Origin: Oscillospiraceae bacterium
Lineage (GTDB): Bacteria > Bacillota > Clostridia > Oscillospirales > Oscillospiraceae
NCBI GenBank assembly: GCA_022846095.1
Contig: AP025583.1
Location: 1,674,001 to 1,738,000, forward strand
DNA length: 64,000 bases
Reading direction: 5' to 3'
Shown: positions 55,053-63,826 of the stretch, piece by piece
Layout: each line of letters starts with the position of its first letter
How positions within the stretch are numbered: position 1 is the first letter of the stretch
Position numbers and translations under genes: made by a program
Notes under the pieces: generated by a model
What the model was told of the DNA's origin: nothing
The model's input: the letters and a program-made list of their open reading frames with translations, nothing else
Database searches by the model: none

Positions 55053-55547
55053 ATGAGAAGAAAGGATCGCGAAATGGGCCGGGAGACCGCGCTGGCGGTG
55101 CTGGACAAATGCGAATGGGCGGTGCTGGCCATGGTGGACGGGGCGGGGCTGCCCTACTGCCTGCCCGTCACCATCGTGCGGGACGGGGAGACGCTCTATT
55201 TCCACGGCGCGCTGTCGGGGGAGAAGGCGCAGTGCCTGCGCGACCGGCCCCGGGTGTGCCTGACCGCCGTGGGGGACACCCGGATCGTGCAGGAGAAGTT
55301 CACCACCGAGTACGAGAGCGCGGTGGTCCGCGGGCGGGTGGAGGAGCTCACAGGCCCCGCCGCCAAGCTGGAGGCTCTGCGCCTGCTCTGCCTGCGCCAC
55401 TGCCCCGACGGGATGGGCGGCTTTGAGGCCGAGGCAGGGGCCAGCCTGCGCCGCACAGGGGTGTGGGCACTGCATATGGAAAACATCACCGCGAAGCGGA
55501 AAAAGTACGGTCCGGACGGAAAAGAAGAAAAATCCACAGGCAATTGA
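55053..55547 (+). CDS. Pyridoxamine 5'-phosphate oxidase-like flavoprotein (NimA-like)
   Basis: 164 aa of the split-barrel FMN-binding family. Sequence elements CEWAVLAMVDGAGLPYCLPVTIV, TLYFHGALSGEKAQCLR and KFTTEYESAVVRGRVEEL match the clostridial 'PPOX/nitroimidazole reductase' group. Likely an FMN- or haem-binding reductase; some relatives give nitroimidazole resistance, but that role is not established here. SD GGGGGG region before the ATG at 55053. Single-gene unit. Confidence 0.85.
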   Translation: MRRKDREMGRETALAVLDKCEWAVLAMVDGAGLPYCLPVTIVRDGETLYFHGALSGEKAQCLRDRPRVCLTAVGDTRIVQEKFTTEYESAVVRGRVEELTGPAAKLEALRLLCLRHCPDGMGGFEAEAGASLRRTGVWALHMENITAKRKKYGPDGKEEKSTGN

Positions 55548-55579
55548 TTTATAAAAGATTTATTTAATAGAATGGGGGG

Positions 55580-55609
55580 TTGAAATAATAGACGGGTGTT
55601 GGTTATAAT
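55580..55609 (+). promoter_or_regulatory. Promoter of the GGDEF gene
   Basis: TTGAAA (55580-55585), 18 bp, TATAAT (55604-55609). Confidence 0.75.
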
Positions 55610-55640
55610 GGGATCATCTTAAGAGAGAGGAGGGGTCGGG

Positions 55641-56624
55641 GTGACGGAGAAGGACGTGGACGGCCTGCGGGCGGAGAACGCGCGCCTGCGGGAGCTGGCG
55701 GAGCGGGACTGGCTGACGGGGCTGTACAACCGGGGCAGCACGGAGCAGCGGGTCGGACAGGCCATGCAGAGCTGGAAGGGCGGCGCCATGCTGGTGCTGG
55801 ACATCGACTGGTTCAAGCAGGTCAACGACCAGTACGGCCACCTGATGGGGGACGAGATCCTGCGGGACGTGGCCCGGACCCTGGAGTGCCTCTTTTTCCA
55901 GCGCGACATCGTGGGCCGCGTGGGGGGCGACGAGTTCGCCGTCTACGTCACGGCGGACTGCACCGCCCAGTGCATCGAGGGCAAGGTGGCCCGGGTGCGG
56001 GCCCTGCTGGAAGAGGCGGGCCTGCGCCGTGGGATTGAGGACGGCATCTCCGTGTCCGTGGGTGTGGCCTACCGCAAGGAGGAGGACGGCTACGAGAGCC
56101 TCTTCACCCGGGCGGACCGGGCCCTGCTGGGGGCCAAGAAGCGCCGCAGGACGGCGCGGGCGGAGGCGGTGAGCCGCGGGATCTGCACCGATATGTCCCT
56201 CATTCAGCGGGAGCTGCGGGAGGAGACGGTGCTGCCCGGCGCCTACTGCCAGGATTACGAGACGTTCAAGCGGATTTACCGCTTCGTGGAGCGGGGCCTG
56301 CGCCGCAGCGGCAGCAGCGCCTATACCATCCTGCTCACCCTGAGCGACGGACAGGGGGATTTTGTGCCCCTGGTCAGCCGCACACAGCTGCTCAACCGGC
56401 TCCAGGAGCTGGTGCAGACCTCCCTGCGCAGCGGCGACGTGTTCACCCGCTACAGCAGCTGCCAGTACCTGCTGATGGTGCTGGGGGCCTCGGAGGAGAA
56501 CGCGGTCCATATCGGCCAGCGGGTGTGCGCCCGCTTCCAGGAGGAGGCGGAGGGGCAGATCGACGTCCAAATCGAGTACCACGTCTATCCCATGCACGCC
56601 GCCAGCGCGGCGGTGGGGAAGTAA
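55641..56624 (+). CDS. Cytoplasmic diguanylate cyclase with a second, degenerate GGDEF-like domain
   Basis: 327 aa, no membrane segment. A short N-terminal coiled coil (DVDGLRAENARLRELAERD) leads into a GGDEF domain (~20-170) with DWLTGLYNR, LDIDWFKQVNDQYGH and the intact active site RVGGDEF (95-99). No RxxD inhibitory site is present at the usual place (Phe86 instead of Arg). The C-terminal ~140 residues look like a second GGDEF fold with the active site replaced by YSSCQY. Only the first domain should make c-di-GMP. GTG start with GAGAGGAGGGG upstream. Confidence 0.87.
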   Translation: MTEKDVDGLRAENARLRELAERDWLTGLYNRGSTEQRVGQAMQSWKGGAMLVLDIDWFKQVNDQYGHLMGDEILRDVARTLECLFFQRDIVGRVGGDEFAVYVTADCTAQCIEGKVARVRALLEEAGLRRGIEDGISVSVGVAYRKEEDGYESLFTRADRALLGAKKRRRTARAEAVSRGICTDMSLIQRELREETVLPGAYCQDYETFKRIYRFVERGLRRSGSSAYTILLTLSDGQGDFVPLVSRTQLLNRLQELVQTSLRSGDVFTRYSSCQYLLMVLGASEENAVHIGQRVCARFQEEAEGQIDVQIEYHVYPMHAASAAVGK

Positions 56625-56683
56625 TGACAGAATACCCCCGGAGGGCGGGCCAAACGGCCCGCCCTCCGGGGGTATTCTGTCAT
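56624..56683 (+). terminator. Long perfect terminator hairpin after the GGDEF gene
   Basis: 28-bp perfect stem (56624-56651 with 56656-56683) with AAAC loop, followed by an A-rich rather than T-rich tail; it may also act on RNA read from the other strand. Confidence 0.75.
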
Positions 56684-56700
56684 AAAAGAGTCGTGGCTTT

Positions 56701-56810
56701 GGCGGATAAGGCGGACGATGGTGGACGGGCAATTCGTGAATCGCCCCTACGGTGTGGCGATGGGACGAATTGCCGCGCTCCTGCGGCCCTCGCAATGACG
56801 TAGGGCGGGG
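56701..56810 (+). repeat. Dispersed intergenic repeat, copy 1 (one end only)
   Basis: Starts GGCGGATAAGGCGGACGATG and contains ATTCGTGAATCGCCCC and CGGCCCTCGCAATGACGTAG. The same units occur, inverted, at 63680-63826. The second terminal repeat seen there is missing here, so this copy is partial or diverged. The ~90 bases to 56903 show only small GC hairpins. Confidence 0.65.
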
Positions 56811-56903
56811 GCTTGCCCCCGCCATCCCCTGCGCGCCTTCTTCGTCTAAGCTGCAACAACAATGCTTGCATCTTGCGTTAAAATTAGGCTTTTATGGCAA
56901 GAT

Positions 56904-56948
56904 AAAACGAGAACCCGTTTCGATTCCATCGAAACGGGCTCTCGTTTT
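56904..56948. terminator. Terminator of the tRNA-Ala gene
   Basis: 21-bp stem (56904-56924 with 56928-56948, one mismatch) with A/T-rich ends, lying just past the tRNA 3' end on the minus strand. Confidence 0.85.
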
Positions 56949-56951
56949 TTG

Positions 56952-57027
56952 TGGTGGAGATAAGCGGGATCGAACCGCTGACCTCCTGAATGCCATTCAG
57001 GCGCTCTCCCAGCTGAGCTATACCCCC
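56952..57027 (-). tRNA. tRNA-Ala (anticodon GGC)
   Basis: 76 nt with encoded CCA. The minus strand starts GGGGGTATAGCTCAGCTGGG, the anticodon stem CCTGA/TCAGG encloses loop ATGGCAT (anticodon GGC), the T arm contains GGTTCGATCC, and the acceptor closes with TATCTCC-A-CCA. All arms fold. Confidence 0.98.
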
Positions 57028-57061
57028 ACACGGCTGTGTTCTGCCGTACAGAACGAATACT

Positions 57062-57090
57062 ATTTTAGCAAAGCCCGCTACGTTTGTCAA
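57062..57090 (-). promoter_or_regulatory. Promoter of tRNA-Ala
   Basis: Minus strand TTGACA (57090-57085), 17 bp, TAAAAT (57067-57062), about 35 bp before the tRNA. Confidence 0.88.
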
Positions 57091-57195
57091 CAGTATTTTT
57101 CAATTTCCACGCAAATTTTTCCCAGGCGGGCTCCGCAAACAGTTAAGCGGACAAACTGTGCGAAACTGAGAAATAACATACACCTGTATATTATC

Positions 57196-57224
57196 TTGAC
57201 AATCGTAGCGCATGGTGCTATCCT
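57196..57224 (+). promoter_or_regulatory. Promoter of the TetR-MMPL-GLUG operon
   Basis: TTGACA (57196-57201), 17 bp, TATCCT (57219-57224), 30 bp before the TetR start codon. A GCGC...GCGC inverted pair spans the -10 region and could be an operator. Confidence 0.75.
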
Positions 57225-57253
57225 GAGTGCGCAAAAAGAAAGGGGGCGCCGCT

Positions 57254-57850
57254 ATGAAGCGGGAACGCCGGGAGAGCACCCGGGAGGATCTGCGCCAGAA
57301 GCGCACGCGCAAATTCCTGGTCAACGCGCTGCTGGAGCTGCTGGAGGAGCGGCCGTTCAGCGAGATCTCGGTGGTGGACATCTGCGAGCGCGCCATGGTC
57401 CACCGCACCACCTTTTACGCCCATTTTGACGACAAGCAGGCCCTGCTGCGCTACACCGTCCTCCAGCTCCAGGCGGATCTGGAGGACCAGAGCCTGGCCG
57501 GGCGGAGCTTCAGCAGCCCCCGGGCGTACTTTATCGCCGTGGCCCGCGACGTGCTGGCCTTTATGCGGCAGCACAAGAAGCTCTACGAGGCCGGGGTGTC
57601 CGGCTGCGACGGCATGGAGCTGCACATCCTGGAGGACGCGGTGGCGCAGCAGCTCAAGCAGCGGCTCTCCCAGCCCGGCTTCCTGCCCCAGCTGGACGGC
57701 TTCCACCCGGAAATCGCCGCCCATTTCTACGCCGGAGCGGTGCTCGCCCTGATCCGCTGGTGGCTGGAGCACGACATGCCGGTCTCCGACGAGGTGCTGC
57801 TGGGCCACCTGGAGCATTTTATCCCGGACGTGCCCGGAGGGGAGGGCTGA
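57254..57850 (+). CDS. TetR-family regulator of the MMPL operon
   Basis: 198 aa. HTH with TRKFLVNALLELLEERPFSEISVVDICERAMVHRTTFYAHFDDK at the N-terminus; the C-terminal domain is of the TetR_C_8-like kind (ARDVLAFMRQHKKLYEAGVSG, AGAVLALIRWWLEH). The ATG at 57254 has AAGGGGG upstream. It lies 3 bp before the transporter gene, so it probably controls its own operon in response to a transporter substrate. Confidence 0.9.
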   Translation: MKRERRESTREDLRQKRTRKFLVNALLELLEERPFSEISVVDICERAMVHRTTFYAHFDDKQALLRYTVLQLQADLEDQSLAGRSFSSPRAYFIAVARDVLAFMRQHKKLYEAGVSGCDGMELHILEDAVAQQLKQRLSQPGFLPQLDGFHPEIAAHFYAGAVLALIRWWLEHDMPVSDEVLLGHLEHFIPDVPGGEG

Positions 57851-57853
57851 ACC

Positions 57854-60313
57854 ATGCGGGACGAACAAAAAACCGAGGGCTTTATGACGAAGCTGGCCCG
57901 CTTCATTGTGGATAAGCGGAAGGCCTTCTATCTGGTCTTTCTGGCCGCGGTGATCTTCGCCGGGGCCTCCATCAACAAGGTGCAGATCAACAACGACATC
58001 ACCTCCTACCTCCCCGCGGGCACCGAGACCCGGCGGGGCCTGACCCTGATGGACGAGGAGTTCACCACCTACGCCAGCGCCAAGGTGATGGTCTCCAACG
58101 TGACCTACCGCGCCGCCGAGCTCCTGTGCACCCGCCTGGAGGCCATCGACGGGGTGGACGCGGTGGCCTTTGACGACAGCGCGGACCACTACCGCTCCGC
58201 CTCCGCCCTCTTCAACATCAGCTTTACGGGCGAGGAGGGCTCCCAGGAGGCCGCCGCCGCCCTCCAGGCCGTGCGGGAGGCGGTGGCGGGGTACGACAGC
58301 TACATTTTCCCCAGCGGCGACCAGTACGACTCCGCCAGCCTGATGAAGGAGATGAGCGTCATCCTGCTCATCGCGGCGGCGGTCATCGTGGCGGTGCTGC
58401 TCTTCACCTCCAAGAGCTACATGGAGGTGCTGGTCTTTTTAATCGTATTCGTGGTGTCCGCCGTGCTGAACATGGGCACCAACTTTATTTTCGGCTCCAT
58501 CTCGTTTATCACCAACGCCATCGCCGTGGTGCTCCAGCTGGCCCTGGCCATCGACTACGCCATCATCTTCTGCCACCGCTACATGGAGGAGCGCGACCAC
58601 GGCCTGGACGCCCGGGAGGCCAACATCGCGGCCCTGAGCAAGGCCATCGTGGAGATCTCCTCCTCCAGCCTCACCACCATCTCGGGCCTGGTGGCCCTGA
58701 TGCTGATGCAGCTGCGCATCGGCTTCGACATGGGCATCGTGCTCAGCAAGGGCATCGTGTGCTCCATGCTCACGGTGTTCCTGCTCATGCCGGGGCTTCT
58801 GATGCTCTTCAACCGGGGCATCGAAAAGACCCGGCATAAGAACTTCGTGCCCAGCATCGCACTCTGGGGCAGGGCGGTGGTCAAGGCCCGCTATGTGCTG
58901 CCCGTGCTCTTCGTGCTGGTGGTGGCGGGCGCAATTTTCTGCTCCGGGCGGTGCGACTACGTCTTCTCCACCAACTCCACCAACTCCGGCAACAAGCCGG
59001 AGGTCCGCGTCGCCATGGACAAGATAGACGAGACCTTCGGGTACAGCAACACCATCGCCGTGCTGGTCCCCCGGGGGGACTACGACAGCGAGGGCGGCAT
59101 CCTGCGCCGGGTGGAGCGGCTGCCCAACATCACGTCTGCCACCGGCCTTGCGGGCATCGAGGTGGAGGAGGGGCGCATGCTCACCGACAAGACCACCCCC
59201 CGGCAGTTCGCCGAGCTGGCGGGGGTGGACATCGAGCTGGCCCGGCTGCTGTACCAGGCCTACGGCCTGAACGTGGAGGAGTACGGCGCGGTGTTCCAAA
59301 ACCCCGACGACTACGCCGCCCCCCTGCTGGACGTGTTTGAATTCCTGCTGGAGCAGAAGGACAAGGGGGTTGTGAAGCTCACCGGCGACCAGGCGGAGAA
59401 GGTGGACGATCTCCAGGAGACGCTGGACGCGGGGCTCAGGCAGCTGCGGGGCGAGCACTGGACGCGGCTGGTCTTTACCGCGGACCTGCCCGAGGAGAGC
59501 GCGGAGACCTACGCCCTGCTGGACCAGATCCGCGCCATCGCCGCGGGCTACTACGGCGATAACGTCATCATCGTGGGCAACTCCACCAACGCCCGGGACC
59601 TGTCCGACTCCTTCTCCGGGGACAACGCCAAGATCAGCATCCTCACCGTGCTCTTCGTCATGGTGATCCTGCTCTTCACCTTCAAGTCGGCGGGCCTGCC
59701 GGTGCTGCTGGTGCTCACCATCCAGGGCTCCATCTGGATCAACTTCTCCTTCCCCTACCTGACGGGGACCAACCTGTTCTTCCTCAGCTACCTCATCGTC
59801 AGCGCCATCCAGATGGGCGCCACCATCGACTACGCCATCGTCATCACCAACCGCTACATGGACCTGAAAACCCGCATGGACCGCAGGCAGGCCGCCGTGG
59901 AGGCCCTGAACCAGAGCTTCCCCACCGTGTTTACCTCCGGCACCATCATGACGGTGGCCGGCTTTCTGATAGGCAAGCTGTCCACCGACTCCATTATCAG
60001 CTCCATCGGCGCCACCCTGGGCCGGGGCACCCTGACCTCCATCATCCTGGTCATGACGGTGCTGCCCCAGCTCCTGCTGCTGGGCGACGCGCTCATCGAG
60101 CGCACCGCCATCACCCTCAATCACGACCGCAAGCAGCGCTTCGACAACGGCGTCATGCGCCTGGACGGCCACATCCGCGGCCACGTCTCCGGCTTTGTGG
60201 ACGGGGAGATCAAGGGGGTCATCCGGGGCAGCGTGGACGCCCTCATCGAGAGCCACTACCAGGAACTGGAGCTGGAGGAACCCACGGAGGTGGAAACCCA
60301 TGAAAAAGTATAG
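57854..60313 (+). CDS. MMPL/RND-family membrane transporter
   Basis: 819 aa. Two repeats, each with one TM, a large extracytoplasmic loop and five more TMs (about 12 in total). Family marks: INNDITSYLP, LQLALAIDYAIIFCHRY and, in the second half, IQMGATIDYAIVITNRYMD, with the proton-relay Asp of each in TM4-like segments. Family members export lipids, drugs or cell-wall components using the proton gradient. The long C-terminal tail is charged. It overlaps the GLUG gene by 14 bp, suggesting a joint machine. Confidence 0.92.
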   Translation: MRDEQKTEGFMTKLARFIVDKRKAFYLVFLAAVIFAGASINKVQINNDITSYLPAGTETRRGLTLMDEEFTTYASAKVMVSNVTYRAAELLCTRLEAIDGVDAVAFDDSADHYRSASALFNISFTGEEGSQEAAAALQAVREAVAGYDSYIFPSGDQYDSASLMKEMSVILLIAAAVIVAVLLFTSKSYMEVLVFLIVFVVSAVLNMGTNFIFGSISFITNAIAVVLQLALAIDYAIIFCHRYMEERDHGLDAREANIAALSKAIVEISSSSLTTISGLVALMLMQLRIGFDMGIVLSKGIVCSMLTVFLLMPGLLMLFNRGIEKTRHKNFVPSIALWGRAVVKARYVLPVLFVLVVAGAIFCSGRCDYVFSTNSTNSGNKPEVRVAMDKIDETFGYSNTIAVLVPRGDYDSEGGILRRVERLPNITSATGLAGIEVEEGRMLTDKTTPRQFAELAGVDIELARLLYQAYGLNVEEYGAVFQNPDDYAAPLLDVFEFLLEQKDKGVVKLTGDQAEKVDDLQETLDAGLRQLRGEHWTRLVFTADLPEESAETYALLDQIRAIAAGYYGDNVIIVGNSTNARDLSDSFSGDNAKISILTVLFVMVILLFTFKSAGLPVLLVLTIQGSIWINFSFPYLTGTNLFFLSYLIVSAIQMGATIDYAIVITNRYMDLKTRMDRRQAAVEALNQSFPTVFTSGTIMTVAGFLIGKLSTDSIISSIGATLGRGTLTSIILVMTVLPQLLLLGDALIERTAITLNHDRKQRFDNGVMRLDGHIRGHVSGFVDGEIKGVIRGSVDALIESHYQELELEEPTEVETHEKV

Positions 60314-63300
60314 CATCCGCGCCGGGGCGCTGCTGCTGGCGCTGGCCGTCTGCGCCGGCCTCCTGCCCGCCGCCTCCGCCGAGGCGCGCACCGTCGCCGT
60401 CTCCGACGCCAGGGAGCTGATGGCCCTGGCGGAGCACTGCCGCATGGACGGCTGGTCGGAGGGGCTTATCGTGGAGCTCACCGCGGACGTCGACCTGCTG
60501 GGCACCGGCTTCACCCCCATCCCGGTGTTCCGGGGCACCTTCCGGGGCAACGGGCACACCATCAGCGGCTTTTCCTTTTCCGGGCGGGGAAGCGACCAGG
60601 GGCTGTTCCGCTACCTGCGCCCCGGCGCGGTGGTGGAGGACCTGAATGTGGAGGGCAGGGTCGCCCCCGGCGGCTCCCGCTCCGCCCTGGGCCTGCTCTG
60701 CGGGCAGAATGGGGGGACCATCTCCCGCTGCACCGTCTCCGGCACCGTGGCCGGGGAGGCCGACGTGGGCGGCGTGGCGGGGGTCAACCTGGAGGGCGGC
60801 GTGATCTCCGGCTGCAAAAACCTGTGCGCCGTGACGGGCAGCACCCACACCGGCGGCATCGCCGGGCGCAACGAGGGCGCCATCCGCGGCTGCGTCAACG
60901 GGGGCGCCGTGAACACCCAGCCCACCGCCCCCGCGCCCCAGGAGGAGGACGCCTCGTCCACCCTGCTGGAGGGCGCGGCCAGCCAGCTGGACGAGGCCTT
61001 CACCGACACCGGCGGCATCGCCGGACGCTCCACTGGGGAGATCCAGGGCTGTGAGAACCACGGCGAGGTCGGCTACCCCCACACCGGCTACAACGCCGGG
61101 GGCATCGCCGGGCGGCAGAGCGGCAGCGTCTTGGACTGCGGGAATTACGGGAGCATCCAGGGCCGGAAGGACGTGGGCGGCATCGTGGGCCAGTTCGAGC
61201 CCTACACCGAGCTTTTCTACGGCGAGGACCCCATGCAGCGGCTGGACGAGGCCCTGGGCACCCTCTCCTCCCTGCTGGGCACCCTCACCGACCAGGTCAG
61301 TCAAAGCGCGGGGGACGCGGCCGACGATCTGGCGGCGGTGAACGGCGCCCTGTCCGCCATCCGGGACACCGCCCACGGCGCCGTCACCGAGGGCCGGGAG
61401 GACGCAGGCGCCGCCGTCGACGCGGTGTACGCCTCCGCCCAGGACGTGAACGGCGCGCTGGACGCTCTGCTGGGCGACCTGGACACCTTCTCCGCTGTGG
61501 CCAACGCCGATTTGGACGAGATCACCGCCCAGCTGGGCAAATTCCGGGACGGGGTGGGCCAGGCGCTGAACACCCTGGACTGGGCGGCCTACAACGTGGC
61601 CGACGAGATCGACCTGAACGTCTCCATCATCCAGACCCAGGTGGAGGACGTGATCCGCCCCAGCATCCAGGCCATTGGGGACGATCTGGGCAATCTGGTG
61701 GAGTTCGTGCGCCAGGTGTCCGAAATTGTGCGCTCCGGCGCGGACCCGGACCAGATGCTGGAGGATCTCCGGGCGGCGGCCGGCCTGCTGGAGGGCATCG
61801 ACTTCCAGGGCCACATCGGGGCCATCAACGGCGCCGTGGGGCGCATCAACGGCGCCGTGCGGAATTTGAGCCGCGACCTCAAGCTCATTTTGGGGGACGC
61901 CTCCGACGACCTGGAGGACAGCCTCAACGACGCGGACCGGGCCGCCAAGGCCCTGGAGCGGGCGGCGGACGCCCTGAACGGCGACGCGAAGGCATTCTCC
62001 GACGCGCTCACCGGGAATCTGCGGACCGTCAACCAGGGGATGGACGCCATTGAGGACGCGCTCAAGGACTACGGCGACACCCTGGGCGGCAAGACCCAGG
62101 ACACCGCCGACCAGGTGAACGCCCAGCTGGAGATCATCGGCGAGCGGCTGGACCAGTTTACCGACGGGGCCCGGCAGGCCAATGAAGAGCTCCACGGCAC
62201 CACCACCGCCGTCATCCGCCAGTTCGACGCGGTGCGGGACGCCATCACCGCCCTGGGGCAGGAGCCCGAGCGCACGGTGGACGACCAGAGCGGCGAGGAA
62301 CTGGACCAGGGCCCGGGCCTGGTGATCTCCTGCGCCAACGGCGGCGCCGTGGCCGGGGACTCCAACGTGGGCGGCGTGGCCGGCATCGTGGCCCCCGAGA
62401 TCTCCCTGGACCCGGAGCGGGATCTGGACCTGTCGGAGAACAAGCTGCTGGTGGACACCACCGCCGTCATCCGGGCCACCCTGCGCGCGTGCACCAACAC
62501 GGGCGCCGTGTGCGCCAAAAACGACTGCGCCGGGGGCATCGCGGGCCGGGCCGAGGTGGGCGCGGTGATCTCCTGCGTCAACACCTCCGGGGTGGAGACC
62601 ACCACCGGCGGCCGGTGCGGCGGCATCGCGGGGCTCTCCCGCTCGCTCATCCGCGGCTGCCAGTCCCTGAGCGACCTGACCGGCCGCGACGGCCTGGGCG
62701 GCATCGCCGGCGAGGGCCGGGACATCGCGGACTGCCGGGCCATGGCCCGGATTGTGGGGGACGGCGGCGAGAAGCTGGGGGCCATCGCCGGCTCCGCCGA
62801 CGGTGAGCTGTCCGGCAACTGCTACCTGGACGAGGGCCTGGGGGCCGTGGACGGCATCGACTACGCCGGTATGGCCTCCCCCCTGGACTACGGGGCCTTC
62901 TCCGTTCTGGAGGGCCTGCCCGAGGCCTTCACCACCTTCCGCGTCACCTTCCAGGCCGACGGCGCGGTGGTTGGAACTCTGGACGCGCCCTACGGGGGCG
63001 CGCTGGACCCCGCAGCCTTCCCCCGGGTGCCGGAGCGGGACGGGGTGTACGGCCAGTGGGAGGACTTCGATTACCATACAATTACCCGCAGCGTGACGGT
63101 GCACGCCGTGTACAGCGGGTGGATCACCACCATCTCCTCCGGGGGCGAGCACCCCGCCGCCCTGGCCGAGGGCAACTTCTCCCCCGCCGCCGTCCTGACC
63201 CTGGAGGACTGGCGGGACGCCGGGCAGGCCCTGCCCGCCGGGTACGAGGCGCTGTGCGCCTATACTTACGCCGTAACCGACGGCGAGCCACTGCCCGACC

Positions 63301-63578
63301 AGATCACCCTGCGGGTGCAGGACATGGGGCAGGGCTCCCGCCTGACCCTGCTGCGGGACGGGGCGCTGACCCCCGTGGAGGCGGCGCGGGACGGCAGCTA
63401 TCTGGTCTTTACCACCGGCACGCAGGGCGCCTTCGCGGTGGTCCGCAAGACCCGCCCCTCCACCCCCCTGGTGCTGGGGCTGTGCGGCGGCGGCGCGGCG
63501 CTTGTGCTGCTGGCGGCCCTGCTGCTGCGGCGCGGGCGCAAAAAGGCCGCCCCCAAACCGGCGGCGGCCGCGAAGTAG
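60300..63578 (+). CDS. Large surface protein: GLUG repeats flanking a helical region, C-terminal membrane anchor
   Basis: 1092 aa. Signal peptide (ALLLALAVCAGLLPAASA). First GLUG block (~125-305; VGGVAGVNLEGGVISGC, GGIAGRNEGAIRGC, GGIAGRQSGSVLDC). Then a long Ala/Asp-rich helical stretch (~310-670; DDLAAVNGALSAIRDTAHG, QGMDAIEDALKDYGDTLGG) resembling YhgE/Pip-type or tape-measure-like periplasmic coiled coils. A second GLUG block follows (~680-860), then an InlB-like repeat (~880-940). One TM near the C-terminus (LGLCGGGAALVLLAALLL) precedes a basic tail (RRGRKK). It is coupled to the MMPL transporter and may be its extracytoplasmic partner spanning the wall. Function unknown. Confidence 0.8.
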   Translation: MKKYSIRAGALLLALAVCAGLLPAASAEARTVAVSDARELMALAEHCRMDGWSEGLIVELTADVDLLGTGFTPIPVFRGTFRGNGHTISGFSFSGRGSDQGLFRYLRPGAVVEDLNVEGRVAPGGSRSALGLLCGQNGGTISRCTVSGTVAGEADVGGVAGVNLEGGVISGCKNLCAVTGSTHTGGIAGRNEGAIRGCVNGGAVNTQPTAPAPQEEDASSTLLEGAASQLDEAFTDTGGIAGRSTGEIQGCENHGEVGYPHTGYNAGGIAGRQSGSVLDCGNYGSIQGRKDVGGIVGQFEPYTELFYGEDPMQRLDEALGTLSSLLGTLTDQVSQSAGDAADDLAAVNGALSAIRDTAHGAVTEGREDAGAAVDAVYASAQDVNGALDALLGDLDTFSAVANADLDEITAQLGKFRDGVGQALNTLDWAAYNVADEIDLNVSIIQTQVEDVIRPSIQAIGDDLGNLVEFVRQVSEIVRSGADPDQMLEDLRAAAGLLEGIDFQGHIGAINGAVGRINGAVRNLSRDLKLILGDASDDLEDSLNDADRAAKALERAADALNGDAKAFSDALTGNLRTVNQGMDAIEDALKDYGDTLGGKTQDTADQVNAQLEIIGERLDQFTDGARQANEELHGTTTAVIRQFDAVRDAITALGQEPERTVDDQSGEELDQGPGLVISCANGGAVAGDSNVGGVAGIVAPEISLDPERDLDLSENKLLVDTTAVIRATLRACTNTGAVCAKNDCAGGIAGRAEVGAVISCVNTSGVETTTGGRCGGIAGLSRSLIRGCQSLSDLTGRDGLGGIAGEGRDIADCRAMARIVGDGGEKLGAIAGSADGELSGNCYLDEGLGAVDGIDYAGMASPLDYGAFSVLEGLPEAFTTFRVTFQADGAVVGTLDAPYGGALDPAAFPRVPERDGVYGQWEDFDYHTITRSVTVHAVYSGWITTISSGGEHPAALAEGNFSPAAVLTLEDWRDAGQALPAGYEALCAYTYAVTDGEPLPDQITLRVQDMGQGSRLTLLRDGALTPVEAARDGSYLVFTTGTQGAFAVVRKTRPSTPLVLGLCGGGAALVLLAALLLRRGRKKAAPKPAAAAK

Positions 63579-63590
63579 AGGAATGGCTCA

Positions 63591-63826
63591 GGCGGATAGG
63601 GCGGACGATGGCCGGCGGGGGCAAACGGGGTAAGGAAGAAGGGAATTTTATCAGGGTGTCCCCCGGACACCCTGACCTCCCGCCCTACGTCATTGCGAGG
63701 GCCGCAGGCCCGTGGCAATCCGTCCCATCCCAGTACTGTAGGGGCCGATGCCCACATCGGCCCACTGCTCCAGGCCCGTTGGGGCGATTCACGAATCGCC
63801 CGTCCTCCATCGTTCGCCTTATCGCC
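63591..63826. mobile_element. MITE-like element with terminal inverted repeats
   Basis: 236 bp bounded by GGCGGATAGGGCGGACGATG (63591-63610) and, inverted, GGCGATAAGGCGAACGATGG (63826-63807), alike apart from a one-base gap and two changes. Inside are a hairpin TCAGGGTGTCC/GGACACCCTGA (63651-63675) and units shared with copy 1 at 56701. No transposase is encoded. It lies directly after the GLUG gene. Confidence 0.6.
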
